NCBI RefSeq assembly: GCF_030345795.1
Contig: NZ_JAUALB010000001.1
Location: 3,588,001 to 3,652,000 of the forward strand
Source of the DNA: Micromonospora sp. WMMA1363
GTDB lineage: Bacteria > Actinomycetota > Actinomycetes > Mycobacteriales > Micromonosporaceae
Direction of reading: 5' to 3'
DNA length: 64,000 nt
The first letter of the stretch is position 1. Each line of letters begins with the position of its first letter. Shown piece after piece: positions 7,615 to 15,215 of the stretch. The notes beneath the pieces are model-generated. The model was not told the origin of the DNA, made no database searches, and saw only the letters and a program-made list of their open reading frames with translations. Position numbers and translations under genes: made by a program.

Positions 7615-8144
7615 CCGCCCCGCTGCTCACCATCACCGCCTACGGCCTCCCCGCACCCCAAGGCAGCAAACGCCACATCGGACGCGGCGTCATGATCGAA
7701 TCTTCCAAGCGGGTCAAGCCCTGGCGCGACGACGTCAAGAACGCCGCCGAACGTTTCATCGAAAGCCAACGCGTCCGCGGGCTCCACTGGACCCCGCTGG
7801 ACGAGCCTCTCGCCGTGTCGATGGTGTTCACCCTGCCCAAGCCGGCCAGCGCGCCAAAGCAGCGCCGTACGTGGCCGATGCGGTTGCCGGACCTGTCGAA
7901 GCTGATCCGCTCTACCGAGGACGCTCTCACCGACGCCGGCATCTGGCGTGACGACGCCCGAGTGGTCGAGTGCACCGCTCGGAAGGTCTACCCCGGCGAG
8001 GACGAATCGGCGCTCGCCTCGCCTGGCGTGGTGGTCCGCATCCGGTCATTGGCGGTCGATCTCGAAACCACGCCGACCCGCCCACACCGTGACGAGCCCG
8101 CGCTCGACCGCCGACTCCACCCCCGCACCAACCCCGCCGCCTGA
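7611..8144 (+). CDS. RusA-family Holliday junction resolvase
   Basis: The 177-residue protein has the RusA signature: an N-terminal strand (LLTITAYGLPAPQGSKRHIG) and the acidic motif PDLSKLIRSTEDALTDAGIW followed by RDDARVV. The aspartates of this motif hold the metal ions that cleave four-way junctions. Phage RusA proteins resolve recombination and replication intermediates before packaging. The GTG start overlaps the preceding stop (GTGA). The C-terminal 30 residues are extra to the family core. Confidence 0.9.
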   Translation: MTAPLLTITAYGLPAPQGSKRHIGRGVMIESSKRVKPWRDDVKNAAERFIESQRVRGLHWTPLDEPLAVSMVFTLPKPASAPKQRRTWPMRLPDLSKLIRSTEDALTDAGIWRDDARVVECTARKVYPGEDESALASPGVVVRIRSLAVDLETTPTRPHRDEPALDRRLHPRTNPAA

Positions 8145-8156
8145 CAGGAGCCCGCC

Positions 8157-8858
8157 ATGACCCAGCCCACCCACCCGACCGCCCACGGCGTGTGCCCCCT
8201 CGGCCACACCGCCGACCACCACCGCACCGTCGCCGAAGCCGCCGCCGGACGCGACCACGCCCTGCAACGGCTCACCGCCGTGTGGGCGGCCCTCAACCGC
8301 GCCGGCGTCACCGGGCCCGCCTCCTCCGCCGCCGAACTCATCGACCAGCTCGCCGCCCAGCGGGACGAGCTGGCCGCCCAGGTCCACGCCACCTACCCGC
8401 CAGCCGACATGCAGCGGTTCCTCGACCACACCGCGAAGGAGTTCGCCGTCGCCCACACGTCCGGTGAGCGCGTCGAGGTGATCCGTGACTGCCTGGAGGG
8501 CTGGTACGACCGGTGGGACGCCACCTACGTGACCGACGAGCACGAGGGCATCGCCCGACACCTCGTCGCCCTCATCTACGCCGCCGAGGCCCGCGCGTCC
8601 ACACCAGCCGCCCCGCCCGCCCAGAGCGACGCTGACGGCCGAACAGGGTCGGGTGAGGGGTACCAGATACCCCGAGACGGCGAAGGCGGCAGAGACGCCC
8701 TCAGCGGGTTAGCCGGCGCCGGTTCCGGCCCGGACCGCGCGCAGGACCAGCCGGAGCCGGTCTGCGATCACGGCGTCAGCCTCGACGACGAGTGCCGGCC
8801 GTGCCTCGTGGACACCTACGGCCCCGAGCGGTACGCCGCCGAGCGGGCGGAGGGCTGA
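8157..8858 (+). CDS. Hypothetical phage protein with coiled coil and Cys-rich tail (233 aa)
   Basis: The 233-residue protein has an N-terminal CPLGH motif, a helical coiled-coil stretch (AELIDQLAAQRDELAAQVHA) and a central domain (CLEGWYDRWDATYVTDEHEG). After a linker comes a C-terminal zinc-ribbon-like end, CDHGVSLDDECRPCLVDTYG. The last motif resembles the CEHGR...CxxC tails found in many actinobacterial phage and plasmid proteins. Function unknown. Confidence 0.6.
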   Translation: MTQPTHPTAHGVCPLGHTADHHRTVAEAAAGRDHALQRLTAVWAALNRAGVTGPASSAAELIDQLAAQRDELAAQVHATYPPADMQRFLDHTAKEFAVAHTSGERVEVIRDCLEGWYDRWDATYVTDEHEGIARHLVALIYAAEARASTPAAPPAQSDADGRTGSGEGYQIPRDGEGGRDALSGLAGAGSGPDRAQDQPEPVCDHGVSLDDECRPCLVDTYGPERYAAERAEG

Positions 8859-8861
8859 CCG

Positions 8862-9386
8862 GTGACACAGCCCTGGCGACGGTCCACCCGAGCGGACCCC
8901 CGAGCCCTGCCCCTCGCCGACCGACACTACAACCGGCAAAAGCCCGGCAGCCCCCAATTCGTCCCACCCGGCCGGTGCCTCGTCCTGCTCACCGACCGAC
9001 CCGACGCCTTGTGGGTCACCTCCTGGCCCATCGCCTCGTATGTGCGGCATGCGTGGGCCGGGGCATGGATGAACTCCCTCTTCCGACGAGAGCCGGAATG
9101 CGAGCACCTCGCCTCCGACCTCATCGCCGCCGCGGTCGCTGCCACCCGCGCACAGTGGCCCGACGTGCCCCCGCTCGGAATGGTGACCTTCGTCGACCCA
9201 GCGCAGACCCGGCGGAAGCGCGACCCCGGCCGCTGCTACCGCCGCGCCGGCTTCCTTCCCGTCGGCTGGACGAAGGGCGGGCTGCTCGCCTTGCGGATGC
9301 TTCCCGCCGACATGCCCGACCCTCTCGAACCCCGACCGCAAGCCGCTGACGCCGGACAAGGCGACCTGCTCGACCTGACCGCCTGA
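8862..9386 (+). CDS. Mom-like / GNAT-fold phage protein, possible DNA modification enzyme
   Basis: The 174-residue protein starts ADPRALPLADRHYNRQKPGS, and continues with VLLTDRPDALWVTSWPIAS, WMNSLFRREPECEHLASDLI, AAAVAATRAQWPDVPPLGMV and PGRCYRRAGFLPVG. The order of an RHY motif, a WxNSLFR strand, a long helix, a TFVDP strand and a CYRRAGF turn matches the GNAT-like fold of phage Mu Mom, which converts adenine in phage DNA to a carbamoylmethyl form that blocks restriction. No acetyl-CoA loop is evident, as in Mom. The assignment rests on remembered motif order only, so function is inferred. Confidence 0.55.
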   Translation: MTQPWRRSTRADPRALPLADRHYNRQKPGSPQFVPPGRCLVLLTDRPDALWVTSWPIASYVRHAWAGAWMNSLFRREPECEHLASDLIAAAVAATRAQWPDVPPLGMVTFVDPAQTRRKRDPGRCYRRAGFLPVGWTKGGLLALRMLPADMPDPLEPRPQAADAGQGDLLDLTA

Positions 9387-9397
9387 GGGAGTCCCCG

Positions 9398-10033
9398 TTG
9401 TCGTCGCCGCACCGCCTCCACGCCGCCGCCGCCGCCTACTCCATCCGGGAGGCCCGGCGGCGGCTGGAGGTGCTCGCCGCCGCCGAGGCCACCACGGCAC
9501 CGGACGTCCCGGACGGGCTGCGGTCCACCGTGTACGGGCAGCGTCACGCCGCCGGCGGCCACGCCGACCCCACAGCCACCCTCACGACCGAGCGGCGCCG
9601 GGCGAGGGTGACGACGTGGGCGGAGCGGCTCACACGCCTGAACGACCGGCTCGCCGGCATCGCCGACATGTACCGGCTCCCGCCCGGGGCCGACCCGCTC
9701 CAGCGCATCCACACCGCCCTGCCCGGCCTCCACGGCCGCCCCCTCGGCCTCCTCGCGTTGCACCTCGCCGACGAGGACGAGCTTGCCCGCGGCTGGATCA
9801 ACCAACCGCCCTACCGCACGCGTATCCCGGGCGAGTGCCCCGGCTGCCGGCGCCGAGAGTGCCTGGAGGTGACCACCGTCGGACCCGCCACCACGCGAAC
9901 CGTGGTGTGCGTGGCGGACTGCCGGCACACCCCCGACTGCCCATGCCCCGGCGGGGTCGAGGGCGTACGACACATCTGGCCACGCGGCGCGGTCGCGGGG
10001 GCCGCACCGACACGACCCAAACACCGACCCTGA
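9398..10033 (+). CDS. Phage protein with C-terminal zinc-binding region (211 aa)
   Basis: The 211-residue protein starts at a TTG behind GAGGGA. The N-terminal 130 residues are helical (REARRRLEVLAAAEATTAPD, ERLTRLNDRLAGIADMYRLP). The C-terminal part carries CPGCRRREC and then CVADCRHTPDCPCPGG, seven cysteines that could bind one or two zinc ions. Proteins of this type are frequent between RusA and terminase genes of actinophages. No enzyme motif is seen. Confidence 0.6.
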   Translation: MSSPHRLHAAAAAYSIREARRRLEVLAAAEATTAPDVPDGLRSTVYGQRHAAGGHADPTATLTTERRRARVTTWAERLTRLNDRLAGIADMYRLPPGADPLQRIHTALPGLHGRPLGLLALHLADEDELARGWINQPPYRTRIPGECPGCRRRECLEVTTVGPATTRTVVCVADCRHTPDCPCPGGVEGVRHIWPRGAVAGAAPTRPKHRP

Positions 10034-10056
10034 CCCGACCGACACAAAGGAGAGCC

Positions 10057-10193
10057 ATGACCACCGCAGCCAGCCGCCTCCGCCTTTAGGTGTATCCCTA
10101 CTCACCCGGTCGGGAAACCGAGGCCAAGCGCAAGCGAGAGGGACGATCGACCCCATGACCCACACCGACGACATCAGACCGGAGACGCCATGA
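10057..10193 (+). other. Two very short reading frames ahead of the next gene
   Basis: Behind a good AAGGAGA site, an ATG at 10057 opens a 10-codon frame (MTTAASRLRL) ending at 10089. A second ATG at 10155 opens a 12-codon frame (MTHTDDIRPETP) whose stop overlaps the ATG at 10190. They could be leader peptides coupling translation, or remnants. I see no other gene in this stretch. Confidence 0.25.
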
Positions 10194-10513
10194 TCCGCAG
10201 CCCGGCGCGCTGCCCCACCTGCCGCGCCGTCCTCCCGGCCAGCGGCATCTGCACCGGCACCACGCCCCTACTCGCGCTCGACAGCCGCCGCTACGGCATC
10301 GCCACCCAGATCGCCCACAACCTCGGCGACAACGGCGACGTCACAGAGGACATGGTCATCAACTGGCGGCGCTTCGACGGGCTGCCCCGCTACCGCATCG
10401 GTCGCAGCGTCTACCACGCCCTCGACGAGGCCCGCACCATCGAGCGGGACAAGCGACTCGGCAGCAAAGGCCGGCCACGTCGACTTGACCATGACACCCC
10501 GGTAGCCGCATGA
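10190..10513 (+). CDS. Small phage protein with zinc ribbon and HTH-like region (107 aa)
   Basis: The N-terminus has CPTCRAVLPASGIC, three cysteines of a small zinc ribbon. The centre (GIATQIAHNLGDNGDVTEDM and VINWRRFDGLPRYRIGRSVY) is laid out like the helix-turn-helix proteins of phage late-gene regulators or excisionase-like factors. It is the last gene of the rightward early operon, before a hairpin and a leftward gene. A role in late transcription control is possible but not shown. Confidence 0.6.
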   Translation: MIRSPARCPTCRAVLPASGICTGTTPLLALDSRRYGIATQIAHNLGDNGDVTEDMVINWRRFDGLPRYRIGRSVYHALDEARTIERDKRLGSKGRPRRLDHDTPVAA

Positions 10514-10523
10514 TTTGACCAGT

Positions 10524-10543
10524 CACTCCCACTAGGCGGAGTG
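10524..10543 (+). terminator. Weak hairpin after the early operon
   Basis: CACTCC at 10524-10529 and GGAGTG at 10538-10543 form a 6-bp stem with an 8-base loop, 11 bases after the last rightward gene and ahead of the convergent lipoprotein gene. There is no T-tract, so it is only a plausible terminator. Confidence 0.35.
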
Positions 10544-10658
10544 TGCCCACAGCCCGGTCGAGCGTATGACGCTCCCGGGCTGACATGCGTCCAGAGGCGG
10601 GACGCGGCGAGGGGAAGGGCGGGCAGGTCACAGGCTGGGGTGACCTGCCCGCACACCC

Positions 10659-11075
10659 CTACCGCACAGCCCCAGACAGTGACCCCGCCAGCGCATCGGC
10701 CGCCTCCGGGTGCTCCGCGAATGCGGCCCACCCGCCCCCGACCACGACCGTTCCACCGAACTCGCCACCCACCCGGACCCACTCGTCGCGCTGCTGCTCG
10801 GACTCGAACACCGCGATCGTGACCGTGGACCCGCCGAGATCACAGCGACCCGTCTCGTACGAGTACAGCTGCGTGCCGATCACCGATCCGTCACACCCCG
10901 CCCGATCCATGAGCGCCGCCACACGTAGCCGTTCCGGGGAGGCCTCCGGGGAGCTGCTCGTCTCCACCACATCCGCTGTGGGGGTGCCGGGGTCATCGGC
11001 CCCGATTCCGCAGCCCATCAGCGACCCACCAACCGCGATCACCATTGCGATTCCTGTTGCCACTCTCCGCGTCAT
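10659..11075 (-). CDS. Predicted lipoprotein encoded in the prophage (138 aa)
   Basis: From the ATG at 11075 the protein starts MTRRVATGIAMVIAVGGSLM and continues GCG, a typical type II signal peptide with a lipobox ending in Cys. The mature part has a Ser/Thr/Pro linker and a small domain (RLRVAALMDRAGCDGS, CDLGGSTVTIAVFESEQQRD) with cysteines that may pair. It would sit on the outer face of the membrane. It is transcribed against the early operon and divergently from the HNH gene. Prophage lipoproteins in Gram-positive hosts (for example Ltp of phage TP-J34) block injection by related phages; that role is plausible here but unproven. Confidence 0.7.
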   Translation of the reverse strand: MTRRVATGIAMVIAVGGSLMGCGIGADDPGTPTADVVETSSSPEASPERLRVAALMDRAGCDGSVIGTQLYSYETGRCDLGGSTVTIAVFESEQQRDEWVRVGGEFGGTVVVGGGWAAFAEHPEAADALAGSLSGAVR

Positions 11076-11120
11076 CACGCCATGATGTGACACGGCCACA
11101 ACCCATCGACAGGGCACGCT

Positions 11121-11414
11121 ATGAGCCAGTCATGGAGCGGAGGCAGCACCACCAGATGGCGCACACTACGCGCCCGCGTCCTCCGCCTCGACCTGCCTCC
11201 AACCCGCCGCCCCCGCTGCGCCATCGGCTACCCGCGCATCTGCACGGATGAGGCCACCTGCGTCGACCACATCGTCCCCCTGCACATGGGCGGCGCCAAG
11301 TACGACGAGGCCAACTGCCGGCCCGCGTGCCAGCCATGCAACCTGGCGCGGCCCCGGCGGGAGCAGACCACGGTCGCCCACGAGCCGCCACCGAAACGCG
11401 TATCCACGTGGTAG
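11121..11414 (+). CDS. HNH endonuclease, packaging-associated
   Basis: The 97-residue protein has the HNH core: C-x-IGYPRIC, then CVDHIVPLHMGGAKYDEANC and RPACQPCNLARPRR. The histidines and Asn are the catalytic and metal residues, and the two CxxC-type pairs hold structural zinc. In HK97-like phages such a nuclease is encoded beside the terminase and is needed for cos cleavage and packaging. Here it points rightward, toward a terminase operon that is on the opposite strand. Confidence 0.88.
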   Translation: MSQSWSGGSTTRWRTLRARVLRLDLPPTRRPRCAIGYPRICTDEATCVDHIVPLHMGGAKYDEANCRPACQPCNLARPRREQTTVAHEPPPKRVSTW

Positions 11415-11533
11415 TCGAGCCCGGGTCGAAAAGTTCAACCCCGGCCACACATAGACACCCGCCGCTTCCTGTTTTTTTTCGCGCGACGCGCCTGGGTCTC
11501 TGGCCTGCGTAAACAGACCTGCACCCTCGGGTG

Positions 11534-13057
11534 TCAGGCGACGGTCAGCGGTGGTGGGGCGGCCGGGAGGGTTCGGGCGAGGTGGACGGCTCCGGCGAGC
11601 GCGTAGGCGGCGTCGATCGGCGCTGAGCCGCGGCGGGTGAAGGTCCACGCGTCGCCGCGTTTGAGCTTCTGGGTCTGCTCGACGTGGGCGGTGAGCATGT
11701 CATCGCGTGGGTGTCGGATCTCTCTGGATTGGACCTGTTCGGCGAGTCCCATGCAGACGGCGGTGACCTCGGCGGTGAGTTCGGCGACCTGGGTGCGTCT
11801 CGGCGCCCATGATCGGCTGCCGGTCTTGCTGCGGACGCTGGCCGCTACGGCGGCGGCGGGGCCTGCCGGGAACCAGCCGACCGTCCGGGGTCGGATGCGG
11901 TCGACGAGACCGGGTAGGTCGTGGCGTAGTGCTTGGGTGCAGCCGTGGCCTTGCCACACCCGCACGACCTCTACGTGGGTGACGCCGTCGATGGTGGCCG
12001 CCGCGGCGAGGGTGGCGTGTGAGCTGTCTAGGGCTACGTCGAGGCACAGGGCGACGCGCTGCCGGTGGGCCGCCAGGTCGACGGGTGTGTCGGTGCCGCA
12101 GTCTCGCCAGGCGTCCTCGTCGATTGCGGAGTCGAGGTTGGTCACCCGCATGCACAGGGTTTCGGTTTTGTAGCCGGCCAGTTCGAGGCCGCCGGCGCGT
12201 TTGGCGCGCATGGCGTCGCCGATGATGCTGTCCAGTTGTACGCGGTCACCGAGGTTGGGGTTTGCGTGGGCGATCGCGTGCGGGTCGGTGGAGTCGCTGC
12301 CGCTCGGGGCGGACCATTCGAACAGCCCCAACCTTGGGTCTCCGACTCCGGTCTCGATGTACTCGAGGGCGGATTCGCGGAGGCTGTCCAGGACGACGCT
12401 GCCGGCGTCGCCTTGGTTGGTGATGGCCACGGCTTGGGCGTCGGCGACGGCGGTCATGGCTTTGACGGCGGCGTTGTAGGTGTCCCAGTCCCTGTGCTCG
12501 CGCAGCTCGTCGAGGATGAGCCGGTGCACGGTGAGGGATCGACCGGCGCGGCGGTTGGGGGCGGCGAACCGGTAGCGGCTGCCGTGGATGTTGAAGAACG
12601 CCTCTTCGCCGATGGTTTCGCGGGTGCAGGGCGTGGGCAGTTCGGCTTTGAGGGTGTCGATGCTCTCGGCCATCTCGATGACCTCACGCCAACTCACCTT
12701 GGCGGTGTCGCGGGATGTGCTGGTGCCGATGATCAGCGGGACGGTTTCGATGAACATCCAGTAGAGGGTCAGGACCCGGCACAGCAGGGTTTTGCCGTTC
12801 TGGCGGGCCACCAGCGCGAGGACCACCCGGAACCGTGGCCGTCCGTCGGGGAGTAGCTCGCCCATGTGGATGGCGAGCCATTGCTGCCACGGGTCGAGGG
12901 GCCAGCCGATGTCCGCGGCGAAGTCGATGAGGTCGTAGCCGTAGCTGGTGTCAGGCGTCAGCTCCACCAGCGGCGGTGTCCACAGGCGTGGTTCTGCTCT
13001 TCCGCGCACGGCGGGCACGTAGCTCGTCGAGTCGGCCGGCGTTGCCAGGCTCGTCAC
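11534..13057 (-). CDS. Terminase large subunit
   Basis: The 507-residue protein carries the packaging ATPase motifs: an adenine-binding WPLDPWQQWLAIH, the deviant Walker A VLALVARQNGKT, and Walker B LILDELREH. The nuclease domain follows, with CLDVALDSSHATLAAAAT as its first acidic strand. It fills the procapsid with DNA and cuts it. The start overlaps the small-subunit gene by over 100 bases; a GTG slightly downstream is an alternative start. It is read leftward, opposite to the portal and capsid genes, which is unusual for this phage type. Confidence 0.93.
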   Translation of the reverse strand: MTSLATPADSTSYVPAVRGRAEPRLWTPPLVELTPDTSYGYDLIDFAADIGWPLDPWQQWLAIHMGELLPDGRPRFRVVLALVARQNGKTLLCRVLTLYWMFIETVPLIIGTSTSRDTAKVSWREVIEMAESIDTLKAELPTPCTRETIGEEAFFNIHGSRYRFAAPNRRAGRSLTVHRLILDELREHRDWDTYNAAVKAMTAVADAQAVAITNQGDAGSVVLDSLRESALEYIETGVGDPRLGLFEWSAPSGSDSTDPHAIAHANPNLGDRVQLDSIIGDAMRAKRAGGLELAGYKTETLCMRVTNLDSAIDEDAWRDCGTDTPVDLAAHRQRVALCLDVALDSSHATLAAAATIDGVTHVEVVRVWQGHGCTQALRHDLPGLVDRIRPRTVGWFPAGPAAAVAASVRSKTGSRSWAPRRTQVAELTAEVTAVCMGLAEQVQSREIRHPRDDMLTAHVEQTQKLKRGDAWTFTRRGSAPIDAAYALAGAVHLARTLPAAPPPLTVA

Positions 13058-13289
13058 TCTTGGCCCCCTTTCCGGTGGCGCGGGCGCGTGGGCTGAGCCG
13101 CAGTGCTTCGAGGGCGGCCAGCAGCGGTGGCCCGATTTTGGACAGCTCGGCTGCGCCGTTGTCGATGTCGCGGGCGTAGGTGAGGGCCAGTTCGGCGGTG
13201 GCGGTGTCTCGCTGGTCGACCTCGGTTACTGGTCGGGCTGCGAGGGCGTCGCGTACCGACTGCTCCAGCGGTCCGGCGGCTGTGTCCAT
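12951..13289 (-). CDS. Probable terminase small subunit
   Basis: The 112-residue protein lies immediately upstream of the large terminase on the same strand. It is mostly helical (GPLEQSVRDALAARPVTEVD, then TATAELALTYARDIDNGAAE, PPLLAALEALRLSPRAR) and ends with a basic tail (RLDELRARRARKSRTT). Size, position and composition match small terminase subunits that bind the packaging site. I chose the ATG at 13289, with GGCGG just before it, over upstream starts that would read into the palindrome. Confidence 0.75.
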   Translation of the reverse strand: MDTAAGPLEQSVRDALAARPVTEVDQRDTATAELALTYARDIDNGAAELSKIGPPLLAALEALRLSPRARATGKGAKSDEPGNAGRLDELRARRARKSRTTPVDTAAGGADA

Positions 13290-13299
13290 GTCCGCCACA

Positions 13300-13316
13300 A
13301 TACCCTTAGGGGGTAT
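13300..13316. promoter_or_regulatory. Palindrome between divergent terminase and portal genes
   Basis: ATACCC at 13300-13305 and GGGTAT at 13311-13316 form a perfect 6-5-6 inverted repeat. It lies between the leftward terminase start (13289) and the rightward portal start (13318). A TATAAT at 13314-13319 overlaps the portal ATG, so it is unlikely to be the portal promoter itself. A site for a repressor or late activator is the simplest reading. Confidence 0.4.
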
Positions 13317-13317
13317 A

Positions 13318-14523
13318 ATGCCGGCCTTTCGTTGGTGGCCGTGGCCGCGAAGGTCGGAGCCCGCCGCACCGGCCAACACAGTGTCGTTGCCTGATTCGAT
13401 AGTCGCGGCGATGCTCGGCGCCGGTAACTACTCCGGCGCGTCGGTGACCGAGTCCACGGCCCTCGGTCTGTCGGCCGTGTACCGGGCGGTGTCGCTGATC
13501 TCCGGGACGATCGCCCAGCTGCCGCTGCGGACGCTGCGGATGCGCGCCGGCCGCCTGGACCGGGTGGGCAGCGTGTTCGACGACCCGCAGGCGGGTTCCG
13601 GCCTGACCCCGTTCGAGTGGGTCGAAACGATCATGTTGCACCTGTTGTTGCACGGCAACGCCTACCTGGCGCACGTCTACAACGGCGCGGGCGCGCTGTA
13701 CGCGCTGATGCCGCAGCACCCGCTGTGTGTCGAGCCGTACTGGCCGAGCCCGGACGACCGGGTGCTGCCGGTCGGGGGCCGCTGGTACCGGGTGACGGAC
13801 ATGTGGGGCCGGCAAAGCGTGCACGACGCGCGGACTCTGACGCACATCTCGGCGCAGAGCCCCGACGGGCTCAAGGGTCTGGGGCCGTTGACGATCGCCC
13901 GGAACAGTTTCGGGACCGCGATCGCCGGTGACCGGGCCGCCGCGAAACTGTTCGCGTCCGGGGCGCTGATCAGTGGGCTGGTCACCCCGGAGGACGACCT
14001 CGACGGCGACGACGCCAAGACCATCAAAACGGAGCTGACGGCGTCGATCGGCGGGTGGGAGAACGCCGGGTCGATCGCGGTGGTCAACCGCCGGCTGAAG
14101 TTCTCCCCGTGGACCATGTCCGCCACTGACGCCCAGTTCCTGCAGTCACGTCAGTTCAGCGTCGAGGAGGTCGCGCGATGGTTCGGTGTGCCCCCGCACC
14201 TGCTCATGCAGACGGAGAGGCAGACCTCGTGGGGGACGGGGGTAGCCGAGCAGAACCGGGGTTTGGGGCGGTTCACGTTGTCGCCGTGGACGGTCCGTGT
14301 CGAGCAACGACTGTCGCGCCTGCTCGGTGCCCAGCGGTGGGTCGAGTTCGACTTCGCGGGCCTGGAGAGGCCCAACGTGGAGACCGAAATCGATCTGATC
14401 ATCAAGCAAATGCAAGCCGGTTTGATCACCCGTAACGAGGCGCGGGCGTTACGTAACCTCGCCCCGATCGACGGAGAGGACACCCCCGATGACGAGTCCG
14501 AAACCGACGGCGAGCCTGTCTGA
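13318..14523 (+). CDS. Phage portal protein, HK97 type
   Basis: The 401-residue protein shows the HK97-portal layout: TESTALGLSAVYRAVSLISG, IAQLPLRTLR, WVETIMLHLLLHGNAYLAHV, then GPLTIARNSFGTAIAGDRAA and the segment VARWFGVPPHLLMQ. It forms the dodecameric ring through which DNA enters the capsid and to which the tail joins. The ATG at 13318 is chosen because residues before it are Ala/Ser/Arg-rich and lie over the palindrome. It overlaps the protease gene by 35 bases, a usual arrangement. Confidence 0.93.
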   Translation: MPAFRWWPWPRRSEPAAPANTVSLPDSIVAAMLGAGNYSGASVTESTALGLSAVYRAVSLISGTIAQLPLRTLRMRAGRLDRVGSVFDDPQAGSGLTPFEWVETIMLHLLLHGNAYLAHVYNGAGALYALMPQHPLCVEPYWPSPDDRVLPVGGRWYRVTDMWGRQSVHDARTLTHISAQSPDGLKGLGPLTIARNSFGTAIAGDRAAAKLFASGALISGLVTPEDDLDGDDAKTIKTELTASIGGWENAGSIAVVNRRLKFSPWTMSATDAQFLQSRQFSVEEVARWFGVPPHLLMQTERQTSWGTGVAEQNRGLGRFTLSPWTVRVEQRLSRLLGAQRWVEFDFAGLERPNVETEIDLIIKQMQAGLITRNEARALRNLAPIDGEDTPDDESETDGEPV

Positions 14524-15214
14524 CCTTGCCGCGCTGGCGGACCGGGCCCGAGCGTTGGCGATCCGCAACGACGGGGATACGCGCCCCGGGAACGGGTCGA
14601 CGCGGGGCTGGTACCGGATCACCGGGCAGGCCGAGGACCGGGCCCGGGTCTACGTGTACGACACGATCGGGTGGGACACCACGGCCGGGGAACTGGTCCG
14701 CGCCCTCGACGACATCACCGCCCCTGTGATCGACCTGCGGATCAACTCCCCAGGTGGTCTGGTGTGGGACGGCATGGACATCTACTCCGCGCTCAAGGGC
14801 CACCCGGCGCGGGTCGAGGCCGCCGTGACCGGCGTCGCGGCGTCCGCGGCGTCGCTGGTGGCGATGGCAGCCGACCACATCGCCGTCGAGCAACCCGCCC
14901 GCATGATGATCCACCGGGCGTCCGGGTTGGCGATCGGCGACGCCCGTGACCTGCGGGACACCGCGGACGTACTGGAGTCACTCGACGGGTCGATCGCCGA
15001 GATCTACCAGTCCCGGGCCGGTGGGCCAGCCGATGCCTGGCTGGACGCCATGGACCGCACCACCTGGTACACGGCCGCGGAGGCGGTCGCCGCGGGACTG
15101 GCCGACGCGGTGATCAGCAACAAAACCAAAAGCGATCCGGACCCGGAGCCGGAGGACCGTAACAGCCAGATCATCAGGGCACGTGCCCGCGCACACCTGA
15201 TCCGGAAGGGATGA
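14489..15214 (+). CDS. Prohead maturation protease, ClpP-like
   Basis: The 241-residue protein has the ClpP/S14 fold signatures: VIDLRINSPGGLVWDGMDIY, the catalytic Ser in TGVAASAASLVAM, and the His in ARMMIHRASG. In HK97-like phages this protease removes the N-terminal delta domain of the capsid protein after prohead assembly. It starts inside the portal gene end and is followed one base later by the capsid gene, the canonical order. Confidence 0.93.
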   Translation: MTSPKPTASLSDLAALADRARALAIRNDGDTRPGNGSTRGWYRITGQAEDRARVYVYDTIGWDTTAGELVRALDDITAPVIDLRINSPGGLVWDGMDIYSALKGHPARVEAAVTGVAASAASLVAMAADHIAVEQPARMMIHRASGLAIGDARDLRDTADVLESLDGSIAEIYQSRAGGPADAWLDAMDRTTWYTAAEAVAAGLADAVISNKTKSDPDPEPEDRNSQIIRARARAHLIRKG

Positions 15215-15215
15215 C

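Noticed and set aside
11415..11533. cos site between HNH and terminase genes
   Set aside because: The place is right and a T8 run is present, but no sequence feature identifies a cleavage site; packaged ends would have to be determined.
13314..13319. TATAAT as promoter of the portal gene
   Set aside because: It overlaps the portal start codon, so transcription from it would begin inside the gene.
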